From the NCBI GenBank assembly GCA_029582265.1, contig CM055828.1, positions 27,420,618 through 27,484,617 of the forward strand: a DNA stretch of 64,000 nt. Direction: 5' to 3'. Origin of the DNA: Zoroaster sp. YZ-2022 (Eukaryota > Echinodermata > Asteroidea > Forcipulatida > Zoroasteridae). The notes below the pieces were generated by a model. It did not search any database and was not told the origin of the DNA. It was given only the letters and a program-made list of their open reading frames with translations. Made by a program: the position numbers and the translations under genes. Positions 41,929 to 55,600 of this stretch are shown here, one piece after another. The stretch's first letter is position 1; each line of letters opens with the position of its first letter.

Positions 41929-42150
41929 AGAATCTTATCAAATCTTTGGACGGACACTCATTAAAATACTCCATAGAAAAATGAAAAATATTTGAAAAAA
42001 TTGAACACAGGTAAACTTCAGTAATCTTTACTAAGCACATGTCAATAAACAAGATTACTGAAGTTTACCTGTGTTCAAATATTTTTCATTTTCCGTGGAT
42101 GATTTTAATGAGTGTCCTTCCAAAGATTTGATAAGTTTCTTTTGATGCTC
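41929..42150. mobile_element. Foldback element with arms of about 100 bp
   Basis: GAGCATCAAAAGAATCTTAT at the left, its inverse at 42139-42150 and inward. The inner arms AACACAGGTAAACTTCAGTA pair perfectly around a 35-bp loop near 42040. Confidence 0.8.
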
Positions 42151-43257
42151 CGTTTACATTTGTATACTAAAAACTATTTTAAAAAAATCATCCACGTGAA
42201 TTACTATTATATAGAAAGGCTTTGCTTCTGAATTAATTTTGTAGTTAATTTTTTTGTTTAAATAATAATAATAAAAACAAATTTATGAAAATGTTGTAAA
42301 ACCTAGTCTTGATCCCCGGTACCTTGCAAGCGAGCGTTCCAACCACTACCAGTACCATGCCAGTCGAAATTATTGAAGAACCTTTTTTTTCTTTCTAAAT
42401 AAGCCATTGACGAAGTGTACTTCGGAGGTCTGGGAGCAGCTTAAGGTCCACGGAATTTTGTTGTGAATGTAGGCGCTCCCCGATGCACGAATGCGGGGTA
42501 TTTGTTTCAGGGCCAATTTTGCGAGGTATTCTGGCTCATGATCGAGTTGCGAGTAACCAACAAGATTCAGCTATGGGGGGGGGGGGGGGGACTGGCGTAA
42601 AGCCGTGATGAAAGGTGGGGGTTGATTTTGAAATTTGGGTGCACGGTATAGCTTGAAGTTCTGCATGTGTATTTTTATTATATATTTTTTTCAATGCATG
42701 GAAATTTCTGGGTGGGGGAAATGATCCTATGGACCATCCCCGATCCAAAAAATGGGGGGTTATACGCCCGTGGGTGGGGGGGGGGGCCTTTGGTACAAAT
42801 GATGAAAATTTCCATAGATTTATGTTTCCAAACAAAGTTTTTAGAAATGTTCTCTGTGTATTTTTTTAAAATTAAAAACAGTGGTTTATATAAATTTGAC
42901 ATTACAATTACTGTTTTATCCAAGAAGACGAAAAGCACTTAAAATGATAATTTCTCACTGTTTGAAACTTGTACCAACTTTACACCAAGTAATATTTTAA
43001 AGCTTGAACTATTTTGTATTGCTGTACATGTAAATTTACCATGTTTTTTCTGTGCACTTTTTTTGGCAGTGTGTCGTCCCCTATCCTTTCCGAGACCATG
43101 CCGGTGGTTTATTTTTGTATGTAATCACCTAAATACATGATATTTCCGGGGATTTAAACATTACATGTAAAATAAAACGTCTCAACTTATAATTATTCTC
43201 ATTTCTGTATAATTTATTGTTGACATACAGCTTGCTTTCTATATAATTCATACCATT
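42151..43257. other. Intergenic, no gene recognised
   Basis: AT-rich, with two long G runs (about 42575 and 42775). The open frames here are short and unsupported. Confidence 0.55.
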
Positions 43258-43450
43258 TGTCCCTAATTTGCCATAGTGACCAATTTTAAGTTTTCCCGCC
43301 CATTAGTACATTCAGGAAGAGACCTACCATTGTATCTAATCCACATGTGATGTATTCCTTATAGTTTTGGAGATAGAGCATGCATTCAAATGACGAATGC
43401 TCTAACTGGCTATTTTTGTAATTTGGCAAAGTGACCAATACCGCATTGGT
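43258..43450. mobile_element. Truncated copy of the 3047 element, opposite orientation
   Basis: Matches the reverse complement of 3047-3302 from the terminus GTCCCTAATTTGCC through ATACCGCATTGG, then stops, so one end is missing. Confidence 0.75.
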
Positions 43451-43502
43451 TTTTATGTTTTACAAAAAGTCGCTGGACAGTAACTTTTTGTCAATTCGAC
43501 AT

Positions 43503-43592
43503 AATTCATAATACACGATTCTTATAAAGCGCACATATCCTAGCAACTAGATCAAGGCACTGTAGATTATTACCCCCCTGCTCATCAGGTAG
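43503..43592 (-). mobile_element. SINE 3' fragment, reverse orientation
   Basis: ACACGATTCTTATAAAGCGC through CTGCTCATCAGG, the reverse complement of the 27113 SINE end. Confidence 0.65.
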
Positions 43593-43696
43593 ATGACTGA
43601 TTGATTGATACACGTGCCAACTTTACACAAAGTATACTATTACATAATCTGGTTATATCCAATGTTGTACATTCCCTTTAAATTGTGAATAAATAT

Positions 43697-44145
43697 ATGA
43701 CATAAAACACAATAAAGGGGGCCACTTTCCTACCGTCACGTTAGCAGTTTTTCTAATGGTTGTCATTTTTTTTTAAATATCTGAAACCACCCAAAAAGAA
43801 TTTCAACATTTAAATAGACATGCATGCTTATCCTAAAGATAATTTGAGTTGATTATTACTATTATTTTTTTAATTACCCTAAAATTTCCATCAACAAATG
43901 GACGGAAAAGTGAGGTAACTTTTTCCGTCCAATTTTTATGGAAGATTGAGGGTGAAAAAATAAATTAAAAAATAAAAAAATTAAATAAATCAACTCAAAT
44001 TAGTTCTAGTATAAGCCTGCATGTCCATTCACATGTTGAAACACTTTTTGGTTGGTTTCAGGTACTTAAAAATAAATAACTACCATTGGAAAAACTGCTA
44101 ACATGACAGATGCAAAGTGGCCCTCTTTATTGTGTTTTATGTCAT
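43697..44145. mobile_element. Foldback element, about 450 bp
   Basis: ATGACATAAAACACAATAAA at 43697 and its exact inverse at 44126-44145. The arms continue inward through GCAGTTTTTC../GAAAAACTGC, TTTGAGTTGATT and GACGGAAAA around a central loop. Confidence 0.8.
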
Positions 44146-44471
44146 ATGTATTCAGGGTATGTATTCAGGGTACAGTTATGTTTGAACATGTGGTAAATTG
44201 TTTGCTTGAAACAGAAATATATTCTAGTAAGAAAACTAAATTGTTTCCTTCAAGAATTAAAAATGATATGTATTTTTGTTTAATATGCTTATTATATAAA
44301 TAATAATTATAATAATAAATAAATTGAGTTATATAATTCCAACAGACAAAAAACAGAAAGTAATAATAATAAATATTTGTCCAATTTAATATAGCACATT
44401 TCATAGCTGAATCCCAATCTTTCTCAACTCCCTGGGGAGCCATTTGGCCTCTATGCAAAACTGTACGCACT

Positions 44472-44665
44472 TAATGTGACAGTATCATCACGATCAACAG
44501 GGCATGGAAAGAGTGTCCTAATATAAGTTGAACACAGTGACTGAATATTATTGGCTCGTTTATGCAGCAACAACGGTAATGTGACCTTATGATGTGCAGT
44601 GTTATTCCCAGTCACTGAGTTTCCAGTCACTAGTACTCCCATTCTATGCCATGTTGATCGTGACT
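44472..44665. mobile_element. Relative of the TTAAAGGGAC element
   Basis: Shares TCATCACGATCAACAGGGC, AACACAGTGACTGAA and CCAGTCACTGAG with 13865-14055. Termini partly decayed. Confidence 0.6.
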
Positions 44666-44729
44666 AATAAGGAGTGGGGGGGATGGGAACAAAAAGAAAC
44701 TTTGGCACCATGACACAATCTTTTAAGAG

Positions 44730-44960
44730 TTGTAAAAAGTGTTGCTTCTGAGAAGAAACAGTGGTGAGACAACTGGATGTTTCTATCATTACAATCTGAT
44801 CATCTTCAGGAGATTGGCAGGCTCTTGAAGTTTGAACTGCTTAAGTAAGCAGAGGATACAGATGCAGATGATGAGCTTGATGAGGCGCGAATGCAGGAAA
44901 CTGAACTCTGGATCATGGAGAAAGTGTGTGTTCACTGATCTGTGTCAGAAGAAGAAAGTA
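44730..44960 (+). repeat. Dispersed repeat D, right-hand part
   Basis: Carries the words CTGATCATCTTCAGGAG and GTGTGTGTTCACTGATC, matching the right half of 30318-30669. Confidence 0.45.
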
Positions 44961-45029
44961 CTGGGTTGGACAGGGTGGGTGGCTGGGGGTGGCTGGGGTT
45001 ATAGAAGGCCAAAGCTGTTTTCTTCTCCT

Positions 45030-45290
45030 TCCTATGACGTGCAAGGGTCAAAATCAGTCAAAATGTTGATATACTTGCCAAGGTATATCTAGTGCACTTA
45101 AAAGTCCTGCACTGTCAAACCTTGCATGTACTGTTGTAAGTACATTTACAGATCAAAATGAGTCGACTGTTTTTGACTGGTAAAAGCATTGTCTTGTATT
45201 GTTGAGGGTGGTCAAAATGACAGTCAAAACGCCCCTGTGTGCACATTTGGGTCAACAGTCACTTGCCACTAATGTTCAGCTATATTAATT
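45030..45290 (-). mobile_element. Truncated solo copy of the satellite-founder element
   Basis: The internal part is clear (GGTCAAAATCAGTCAAAATG onward), but both TTAA ends are degraded. It lies downstream of the zinc-finger gene. Confidence 0.7.
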
Positions 45291-45848
45291 TTAATGTACA
45301 ATGGGGGAACCTTTGACACATTCTTGCTCTGGCAGAAGTCAGGGTTTCTAGCGATCTGAATGAGCTTGTTGCAATGCTGTGATGAAATGCATGATTTTGA
45401 CCCCTTGGATTGACAAGGCTACGTGTACACGTAAGACACTAAAACGCTACCTTACACATGGCAAACTTGGCAGTTTCATTTTCAAAAAAAATAAATTAAC
45501 TAACACGGGTATGCAACTTACAAAGCGCCAGCAGTCACACACTAATAAGTCACACACTAATTTGGCTCATATGAAAACATACGTGCTTTGTGAAGCATAA
45601 GCATAAAATCTACAGCAAACATTAATGACTCTGTTTAATCTGTTCACAGATAATCTTTAAAGCTTTTTCACGAAATAATATCAGTGTACATGTTGAATGA
45701 AGACTGTTCACTTTACGAAAGAATACCAATGGCGGTGATGCAGCAAACACTTATCTACAATACACGTGTGCGCTACGCCAGAGAAATATAATCTAGACAT
45801 TTTCAAATATGTTTGTGTAAAGCTCGAATGCTCTGTGCATGGAGTCTC
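45291..45848 (-). other. Downstream of the zinc-finger gene stop, likely 3' UTR then intergenic
   Basis: Directly 3' of the TGA at 45849. I see no unambiguous polyadenylation signal on the minus strand. Confidence 0.5.
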
Positions 45849-46683
45849 TCAAGGCCTTGTGTACGCCTGTTCTTGGAGTGACAGGGGCTGCATGAATGAA
45901 GGTTCCTTATGCAAAAGCTCGGGATCTGATATCTCTCTCTCCCTCTCCTTCCACCAGTCGATGCCGTGGACTTTTTTCTGGTGCGTCTTCAAGCTCACCT
46001 TGTGACGGAAGTCCTTGCTGCAGGAGCTGCACCTGTAGGGTTTGACACCCGTGTGGGTTCGCATGTGCAGTTTCATATTGTTCTTCTGGGTGAAGCCCCG
46101 CCCGCACTCGAAACACCTGAAGGGTTTCTCTTTCAGGTGGGTGTCCCTGTGCACCGTCAGTGATTTCTTCCGGGCGAACTGTTTCCCGCACTGCTCGCAA
46201 ATGAAACACTTCTCTCCCTGGTTGTGGGAAGACAGTATGTGCGCATTTAGGGACGTTTTGTCAATATACGCCTTGCCACACGTACCGCACTTGTGGGATT
46301 TCAGTAACCTCCACTGTGCGTTGTGGTACACCTGGTGCTTCCTTAAGATGGATTTGAAGACAAAACCCTTTCCGCATATGTCACAAATGAATTTTTTCAC
46401 CCAGTGGATTCGCCGGTGGACCTTGATGTTGGCGACGTACTCCTTACACTCTTTGCACTGTCTCAGCTCCGTGGCAATTTGTTTCAATTCCAAGACGGGG
46501 AAAAAACTCCTTGAGGTAACCACATCGATCATTTGGTATCTGTCTCCCCCTGGGGTTGTATCAGATATGTCTTTAGGGTGGGCCTCGGCATAGTGTGATC
46601 TCATGTCGTCGGCTTCTGGGAGGTGTACGAAACACATCTTGCACTCGTACGTCTTGGGAAGTTTGGCAAGCTGAACATCCAAT
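45849..46683 (-). CDS. Zinc-finger gene exon 8 (last), seven C2H2 fingers, residues 475-752
   Basis: Acceptor cctcatcctag; stop TGA at 45851-45849. Seven fingers follow the pattern CX2CX(8-12)HX(3-5)H; the first two are atypical and set apart by a 40-residue spacer. The open frame extends right of 46683, but that part is intron and mobile-element sequence and is not coding. Confidence 0.9.
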
Positions 46684-49600
46684 CTAGGATGAGGACTGTG
46701 GATATTATAAAAAGAAGTTATATTATCAATTCCAGTTTTGCTGTTATTGTATTTACAACGGGGTATATTCTCGGGCTTAGTTTCCAAATTATGCTTTAAC
46801 CCTAACCCTCCCAAATCCTCCAAAATCCTCTTTGCTATAAAGTGAAGGATTTTGGAGGATTGAGGTTATTAGGCATACTTGCCTTCCCATGGTACATGTG
46901 CATCCATGTTTGTTGTAGTGATTGCAAGGTCAGTGCTTGGGTCAGTGGACATTGTTTATTGCTCCATGCATGCAGGGAGGGTCCCTGGCTATGTACATGT
47001 ATCACAGATTAGAAACACATGTGTGCATACATGTCATGTGTTTGCTTTACTACTAGTGGGCCTAGGCAGTTAGGGTTAATAAACTGAGGAGGAAGTATCA
47101 AACAAGATACATGTATAGTGCTATAGTGCTGCACAACATCTAACATGCGCCTAACACATCTGAAATGCACATGATAAAAATGGTATAAAAATGATTGTAT
47201 AATTTGTGACAAGTACATGTACGCAGACAAAATCACGTTGCCTGTAGGTAAAACTTGTAGCTTTGCATGGTGAAGAGGATAAGTAAGACTAATTGCGGTG
47301 ACACCATGTGAAATTCTCTATTGAGTGGTAATTAGTTCTGAAAAGAAACGGAGGTTACAACTCGACATTTCGATCAGTATGCTCGGATCATGCTCAGGAG
47401 AATGTTGCCTGTAATTTCACACAGGCCATGGTCTCCTTTGCCCTGGACTTGGCCTTGGAGCCCCCTTAAACATGTCCCCATAAACATTCTAATATTCTGA
47501 TATTTTAAATCAAAGTGCCCTATATTTTAGGAAAGGTGGTTTTGCCCGTACAAGAATGAAATTCCTGAAACACATGTGCATCCCTTGTTTATTGAAATCC
47601 ACTGAAGCATCAATTAAGCATGGAGCATAACCTTGTGCAGGGGTGTGACTTGACAAAAGTAAAAAATCCTGGAAAATGGGTAGCGGGCCTGGGTCTCCCT
47701 TTGGACAAAGCCCCTTGAACCTCCTGGATGCTTAATTCAGGAACATTTACAGACTCTCCACATCCCCACAAACAAGAAACTAGAGGTTTGGACACAATAC
47801 AGGCTACTTCTTTCTTTCCTTGGTGGTTACTTCTCTTCTTTCAAGAAAATTTTGAGGCAAGTCAAAAATCCTGAGAAGATGACAGGCCTGCTAAAAAATG
47901 CTGAAGAAGATAGAAAGTTGCCTTGAAAGGAAAGGAATAAAACAGAACATGCAATTAAAAAAATTGAATAATTAAAAAACAAAAATTATGGTGAAAATTG
48001 CTTACCGGTATATTCTTTTCTCGGGAATTCTGGTAATCGTTTTTTTCTTGTCCTTTTTGGTCTCTAATGCTTTCTTCTTTGCTTTCCTTTTCAATATTCT
48101 CTGAGTTTTCATTACCTGTTGGAATATCAAACAAACATTGCTAATCTACGAGTATAATATTCGTCAAACTTGGCGCACTTCCACGACTTACCAAACTTCT
48201 GACGTCGATTGCAGAAATAATTGCGAATGAATGCACCTGTAATGTATTTGGAATGACATGGGCCATACTCGTAAAACTCAAGATGTATCGCCTGTGTTTT
48301 CCCGCAATTTTCTGAAATGTTTGTTTTAGTCCCCCCAAAAAAGTCTCCGGTTTCTGGTCATCGATCGGCTTCAAAATCGGTGCGGTGACGTGCTTTTTTT
48401 TTGGGCCATCTTTTCTCTTTTGCCAATGGGGAAATATATAGGTTGGTGAAATTCTTGCGTCGGGAGATAAACAATTGATTTAATTTTGCCCTACACCGAC
48501 GTGTGCATAGCACTGAGTGTCTGTGAAAAAACTACACAGGCGACTTGGGCGGGATTCGAACCCACGACCTCCTGCTTATTAGTACAGACATCTTAACCTC
48601 TCAACCACCGAGCTTGCCCGATGACAATTGGCTGGCTAGAATCCCATATAGCAGCGGGTTCCGCGATATATATAGGTTGGTGAAATTCTTGCGTCGGGAG
48701 ATAAACTCGGGCAAGCTCGGTGGTCGAGAGGTTAAGACGTCTGTACTAGTAAGCAGGAGGTCGTGGGTTCGAATCCCGCCCGAGTCGCCTGTGTAGTTTT
48801 TTCACAGACACTCGGAAAGCACTGAGTATACAGTGCTATACACACGTCTGTGTAGGGCAAAATTAAATTAATTGTTTATCTCCTAATGCAAGAATTTCAC
48901 CAACCTATATATATCGCGGAACACGCTGCTATATGGGATTCTAGCCGGCCAATTGTCATCGGGCAAGCTCGGTGGTCGAGAGGTTAAGACGTCTGTACTA
49001 GTAAGCAGGAGGTCGTGGGTTCGAATCCCGCCCGACCGAGTATACAGTGCTATACACACGTCGGTGTAGGGCAAAATTAAATCAACGGGGAAATACATGA
49101 TACATTGTATATGCCGGGAACAAATTTCCCATATACAAAGTATGGCGGGCTAAGAGAGGCCTCACAAATCGGGCAAACGTTCATACCCCTATGTGAAAAA
49201 GTCGTTTAAAGCACAGTGTGGCAGAATTCCAAACAATCCAGCAATTTTGGCTGCAACTGGATATCGTTTTTTGCACAAAAAAAAAGAAAATTAAAAATGC
49301 TGACATGCATGGAGACCAGAAACTGAAGACTTTTTTTGGGGGGCCTTATATGAACATCGATTATTTCCTTATCCCTCCTACTTCTGGTACCTTTTTCATA
49401 CAAGTTGATCCACCATTTGAAACCATTTGAAACCATTCGCTTTTGTGGTTTTGAATGGTGAAATAACTGTGTATAGTATTGATTCCCCTAAATGGTTTTG
49501 AATGGTAGGTCAGCTAATACAAAACCTTGTTTGGATCTTTCCAAATGGTAGTACAGCTAATACAAAACCTTGTTTGGATACTTCTAAGTGGTGAATCAAT

Positions 49601-52600
49601 GGACCCTCTATGCATTTGAATGGATTTGAATGGTAGTAAAGCTTGCTACCAACACTGTTCAAATGGTATCACCATGTGTGTACAAAACCAATGGGCATTT
49701 TGGTAAGTGGAAATTTTGAATGGTTTCAAATGGTCAAACAGTAGGAGGGTTAAAGAAAGAAAAACAAATACTATAAAATGAAACATTTCACAAAATAGTC
49801 AGAAGCTTAGTTTACCAGTAAATAAGTGCTTCAATGAATTTATGACTGGAACTACCATAAATTCATTTTCGGACATATTTACTGTAAAACCACGCTTCTC
49901 ATGTGATTATTTTTGAGAAATGTGTCACTTAAAACCTTTGCAACGTTCCGTCCGATGGAAACGAAACTTTTTGTACCCGTTTCTTATCAATCTTGGGCAG
50001 AATTGTTGAACTGTTGGGGGCTCTCATTGTCCTGGACTGTTTTTTCTCCACTCTTCCCTCCTTCGCCTCACCACACGTATCATCCTCACATTTCAGCTCC
50101 GTGGTGTTGTAGCAGTTCTTGTTGTGTTGTTGCGTCGTTACCTGGGGTCCGTCTCCCGCATCTGACGTTTCGCTCTTGGAGGGGGCATCGACATTTTCCA
50201 CCCCGACTTGTTGCTTTATCGTCGTGACAATACCCTGAACGGGATAACTCCGTGGTTGATCTATCATCTCCTCAAGACACTGTACGTCGTTGCCAGCTGC
50301 CATGGTGTACAGCGCGGTGATGAAATCCTCTTCATCCTCCTCCCCAATGATCCCCATCTTCATCTTACTGATGACCCCGTCCATGTACCCACTGTCCTCC
50401 GAGCGTTGACCCTGACTGCCCGTGGCCGCCGCATCATCTCGGACCGTCTCCACTTCCTCTCCCATCATCTTCTGCTTGATCTTAGAGATGATGCCTTCAA
50501 CGGAATCCCTCTGCTTCTGGACTCGCGTCTCTTCCCGTTTTGTCGCACTCTTTCCTGCGGCACATGGACCCATATCCCGCTCCTTACAACCAAATTTGGC
50601 AAGGCTGTAACCAAAAACAACAATTTATAAACAACAAATCCACCATAAGCCTCACTTGTTTCATTCAATTCAAAAGACTAAATTTCAATTAAATAAATAC
50701 AAAATTATGGCTGTGAGCAGTTGTAACTAATTATAGCATGACTGGACATCGATATCAGGAGAGATTTTTAAACAACACTGCAACCCTCTTCGTTAGTGCA
50801 ACGCTCAGTGCACAAAAGGGACCATCAGCCTATTTTTTTTTTGCTGTGTGATAAAGGTCTATAATTCTGGGAGTTGTAATTTCAAACAAAGGAAAATGTT
50901 CAGATTCAGACTGCGAGTGCAAAGCGCAAAGCCCATACACCATATGGTGTGGGAGTGTCTCTGTATTTTACTCTATTCTAGATGCTCTGTAGTGCATTCT
51001 GTCTATTCTGAGCAGATGTGCATAATTGCCTGTATGCTGTAGCTGTTAACCATCGTACTATAGCTGAACTTTAGTGGCAAGTAGCTATCGTGGTCAAAAT
51101 CAATCTACTACATACCTGTTTTGACCCAAATGTGCACACAGGGGCATTTTTGACTGGTTTTTACTGTCATTTTGACCACCCTCAACAATACAAGACAATG
51201 CTTTTACCAGTCAAAAACGGTCGACTCATTTTGACCTGTAAATGTACTTACTACACGTAAGGCTTGACAGTGTTTGACTTTTCAGTGCACTCGATATACC
51301 TTGGCAAGTATATCAACAATTTGACTGATTTTGACCCTTGCAGTCATAGGAGGGTTAATGGATACCACCTTACCTGACAGGAAATAAATTCATATCCTCA
51401 TCCGATCCTCGCTCAGATGCTGTGAGAGTATCGGCATCATCGTCATCTCCAATATCCTCCCTCTCCCCATCATTCTCATCACGTCTTCACAGAAAAAAAT
51501 TAAACAAAATAAATATTGATAAATATCGGTGTATTTCTATCCAAGCTTCTAAATCCTAACCCCTTATGGGCATTACAAAGGCACCCTGCTGATGAATGCA
51601 ACCAAATGCAACAACAACAAAAGAACAACAGCTAGAACAATGGTGCTTTTGTTCTCTGCTGAAAGCAACAACTGGTTACATTTGTTGCATCTTGTTGCAC
51701 TGAGCATGGTTAAGGGTCAAGGGTCATTCTACAGAGTGGATAGTTCCTGATAATAAGAGCATTTTATATAAGGGAAGGTACAACATTGGTAAAATTGGAA
51801 AAAAAGCTTCCAAGAGTATGCTTACATTCTCATAATTAACCCTAACCCCCTAGGTATTCTAGCTAGGAACATTCCTGAATCCTCCAAAATCCATCAGTCC
51901 ACTTTTGGAAAGCTGCCCTTATCTTCAAAATACACCGTGCATTTTCGTTGATCTTTCATATTCAGCACTTATGGCCTGTACTTCTTGCCAGGTGGTAATT
52001 TTGACCCATTTGAAGAGGTGAAAGTGCCAGTTTCCAAACAGTGCTGAATTTTTTTTTAAACCTGCCCCTTGCAGGATTTTGATGGATTTGGGGTGGTTAG
52101 GGTTTTAAACAATGAACCTTTCAGCGATAGAAAAAATGCATTCGTACTTTTGGAAGTCATTCTAATGTGGAATTTAGAAAGGAGAATTCTTTCCTAAATT
52201 CAAACTGGTTATTATTGCACTTTTCTTAAAAATTACAGACAGAAACAAAAATATCCCTCCTACTTCTGGTACCTTTTTCATACAAGTTGATCCACCATTT
52301 GAAACCATTCGCTTTTGTGGTTTTGAATGGTGAAATAACTGTGTACAGTATTGATTCCCCCAAATGAAGTTTTGAATGGTAGGTCAGCTAATACAAAACC
52401 TTGTTTGGATCTTTCCAAATGGTAGTACAGCTAATACAAAACCTTGTTTGGATACTTCTAAGTGGTGAATCAATGGACCCTCTATGCATTTGAATGTATT
52501 TGAATGGTAGTAAAGCTTGCTACCAACACTGTTCAAATGGTATCACCATGTGTGTACAAAACCAATGGGCATTTTGGTAAGTGGAAATTTTGAATGGTTT

Positions 52601-55600
52601 CAAATGGTCAAACAGTAGGAGGGTTAAATATAGGAAAATTAATACCACCATCGGCTTCAACCTCAGTATTATTAAATTTAAATTTTGTTTTTTGACGTAC
52701 TAATCCTGTACATTATCTTTGACATAAAAATTACCATTGGAAATGTCTAACTTACTGGAAATCTTGGAATTGAGACAGCGAGAGACATCGTTTCCTTGAG
52801 GGTTTCTTATTATTCTTCAGTCTCTTTGGATCGATGGTAAAATAAGCATGATCTAAACAAATTAACGGTAAAACAAAAATTACCATTATGTCAAAACAAA
52901 ATGTTCCTTTTTTTTTTAAACCACATTTTGTTGGGCCCAGTGCATGGAATTTCCTTTGAATCTATTTCAGGGAACTCCCAACCAGGCTTGGCTTTTCCAT
53001 TTAATTTGCGAAACGTGTACACGTTTTGACACAGACCGTGTACACGTGTAAATGAGTATTGTTATCACGAATAAACGAATATTGTTATGCAGACGGATTG
53101 TCCGTATTTAGTATGGAAAATAATCCAAAATACGGCAATACATGGATTCAGAAAAAAATAGTACAGATTAAACAAATCCAAGCCTGGCACAAAACATCAT
53201 CCAAAAATTTCTGGTTGTATTAAATTAAAAACAAATTATCAGTTGAACTTCCTGGGAATCCTGATACAATAATAGCTGGCCCACTGGTCACTTATATAAA
53301 TATCCTGAAAATGGAAGGTTCCATTTTTTTAAATGTAGGATTCGTTCACACGTTTCGTGAATTTGAAAACGTTTAACGAATTTATTTTAACCCTAACCTT
53401 CCCAAATCCTCCAAAATCCTCTTTGCTAAAGTGGAGGATTTTGAAGGATTGAGGTTACATGCTACATGCTCTTTGCTAAAGTGAAGGATTTTGGCATACT
53501 TGCCTTTCCATGGTACATGTACATCCATGTTTGTTGTAGTGATTGCAAGGTCAGTGCTTGGGTCAGTGGACACTGTTTATTGCTCCATGCATGCAGGGAG
53601 GGTCCCTGGCCATGTACATGTATCACAGATTAGAAACACATGTGTGCATACTTGTCATGTGCTTGCTTTACTACTGAAGGATTTTGGAGGATTCAGGTTA
53701 TGTGTAAGCAAATGGGCCTAGGGAGTTAGTGTTAATTTACACATGTAAAAGTCCCAACCCTTCTCCCATCAATTTTACATAAACCAACCCCCATACAAAT
53801 CTTGTTTCCTTCACTGACCTTAACAGGCAATTTTACAGACATCCTGCTGATCTGCAACACAGTATAAGAATTAAAAAGTGTGCGGGCTACTCAAAGCTCC
53901 ACCAGCTAGAACAATGGTTCTTTTGTCATCTGCTGAGGGCAACAGGATGCCACAACTTTTTACATTTGTTACATCTTGTTGCATTGAGCATTGTTAGGGG
54001 CAATTCCATGGTTACTCACGTTACATTTTCGAGGTATTGGGCCCACTTTTAATGCCATAATTTCCTTACTTATTTCACTCAGTTTTTTTTTCACATAAGT
54101 TGCATTATGCCTAGACTATATTTAACACAAAAAAAAATCAGAAATATGTTACATAATATACAAAGGAAAAATTCTGGTTACTCACGTTACATTTTTCGAA
54201 CACACATAAAATGTTGTGTTTTCTCTTATATAGCGTAAACAAACTTCTGAAATTATTATTTGGTGCTGAGTAAGGTCTGGGTATAATGCAACTACTGTGA
54301 AAAAACTGACGAGTGAAATATATATTATAGCATTAAAAGTGGCCCCAAAACTTCAAAAATGTATAGCGTGATTCACCATGGAATTGCCCTAAGGTTTATA
54401 TAAGCTGTGATGCAATTGTGGGGAGAAAAATCTCTCTTACCAAAATGCAATTTGGAAGAATTATCTGTGGGCGTCTTTTTACGATAGTGGATTTCTTCTG
54501 CTTGCTGCTCATGGCCATCCTCAGTTACTGCTTTTTCTGTCTGAACACCAATGTTCCGATACTTCCTGTAAAATTGAGGTAAATATTAGAAATTACAGAA
54601 TATTTAACACACGTTAATTGCTGGCCCATGGACAGGAATGAATGTGGTGAAGGGGGCACCTGCAATTTATGGTGAGAGACAATATGATGATCATTCATTT
54701 AAACCCTTCTACTTTAGCTGCACTTTTGTGGGAAGTTGCTGTAGTGGTTCAAAACCAGTCAAATGACTGTTTTGACTGTTGAACCAAATGTGCACATGGG
54801 AGCATTTTTGACTGGTTTCTACTGCCATTCTGACCACCCTCAACATTACAAGACAATTGATGCTTTTAGCAACCAAAAACAGTCAACTCATTTTGACATG
54901 TAAATGTACTTACTACGTATGTTAAGATTTGAGCGTGTTCGACTTTTAAGTGCACTAGATATACCTTGGCAAGTATATCAATATTTGACTGATTTTCACC
55001 CTTGCAGTCACAGAAGGGTTTTAAAAACAAGCTTTGTAATTTCTTTTTAACCAAATAACAAGCATTCTCCTGAAGACAATCAGAGCATACTGATCGAAAT
55101 GTCGAGTTGTACCGACCAGTTCTTTTCAGAACTACTCAAAAGAGAATTTTTCACATCGTGTCACCGCAAACAGTCTTGACTTAACGCCAACCATCCCAAA
55201 CCATTCAAACTCCAACAGCAGGATTTGTTGGATTTTGATGGACTCGGTACTGTATAGCCCTGACAGGGATACTTTGCATGGGGCCGGGTGTCCCAATTCC
55301 AGCTAAGTCCAACAGTTGGGTGGTAGCGTTTGTGCATGGTGTTAGATTTTGGCGGATTCAGGAAGGTTCTTAGCCAAAATAGCTAAGGGGTTAGGGTTAA
55401 CAAGCATTTCAATGTGTTAGAATCTGAAAAATTATATCCCTGAGAAACCTTTCCTACTACACTATTTGTACACAATGATTCTTATTTTAACCCTCCTATA
55501 AAAATTGCAGTTTTGGGCCTAGAAACTGCATCTTTCAAAACCTGTCAGCCGGAGGGTTTTGAAATGTTATGTAGTGACACTGGCAGGTTTTGAAAGGTGG

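Noticed and set aside
46684..46823. N-terminal extension of the zinc-finger exon reading ..GLGLKHNLETKPEN..
   Set aside because: It crosses the acceptor at 46684 and reads into intron and the TTAA element at 46796; its apparent start is not ATG.
48541..49036. Genuine tRNA genes
   Set aside because: A and B boxes are present, but the anticodon arm does not fold properly and all three copies share SINE leader and tail sequence.
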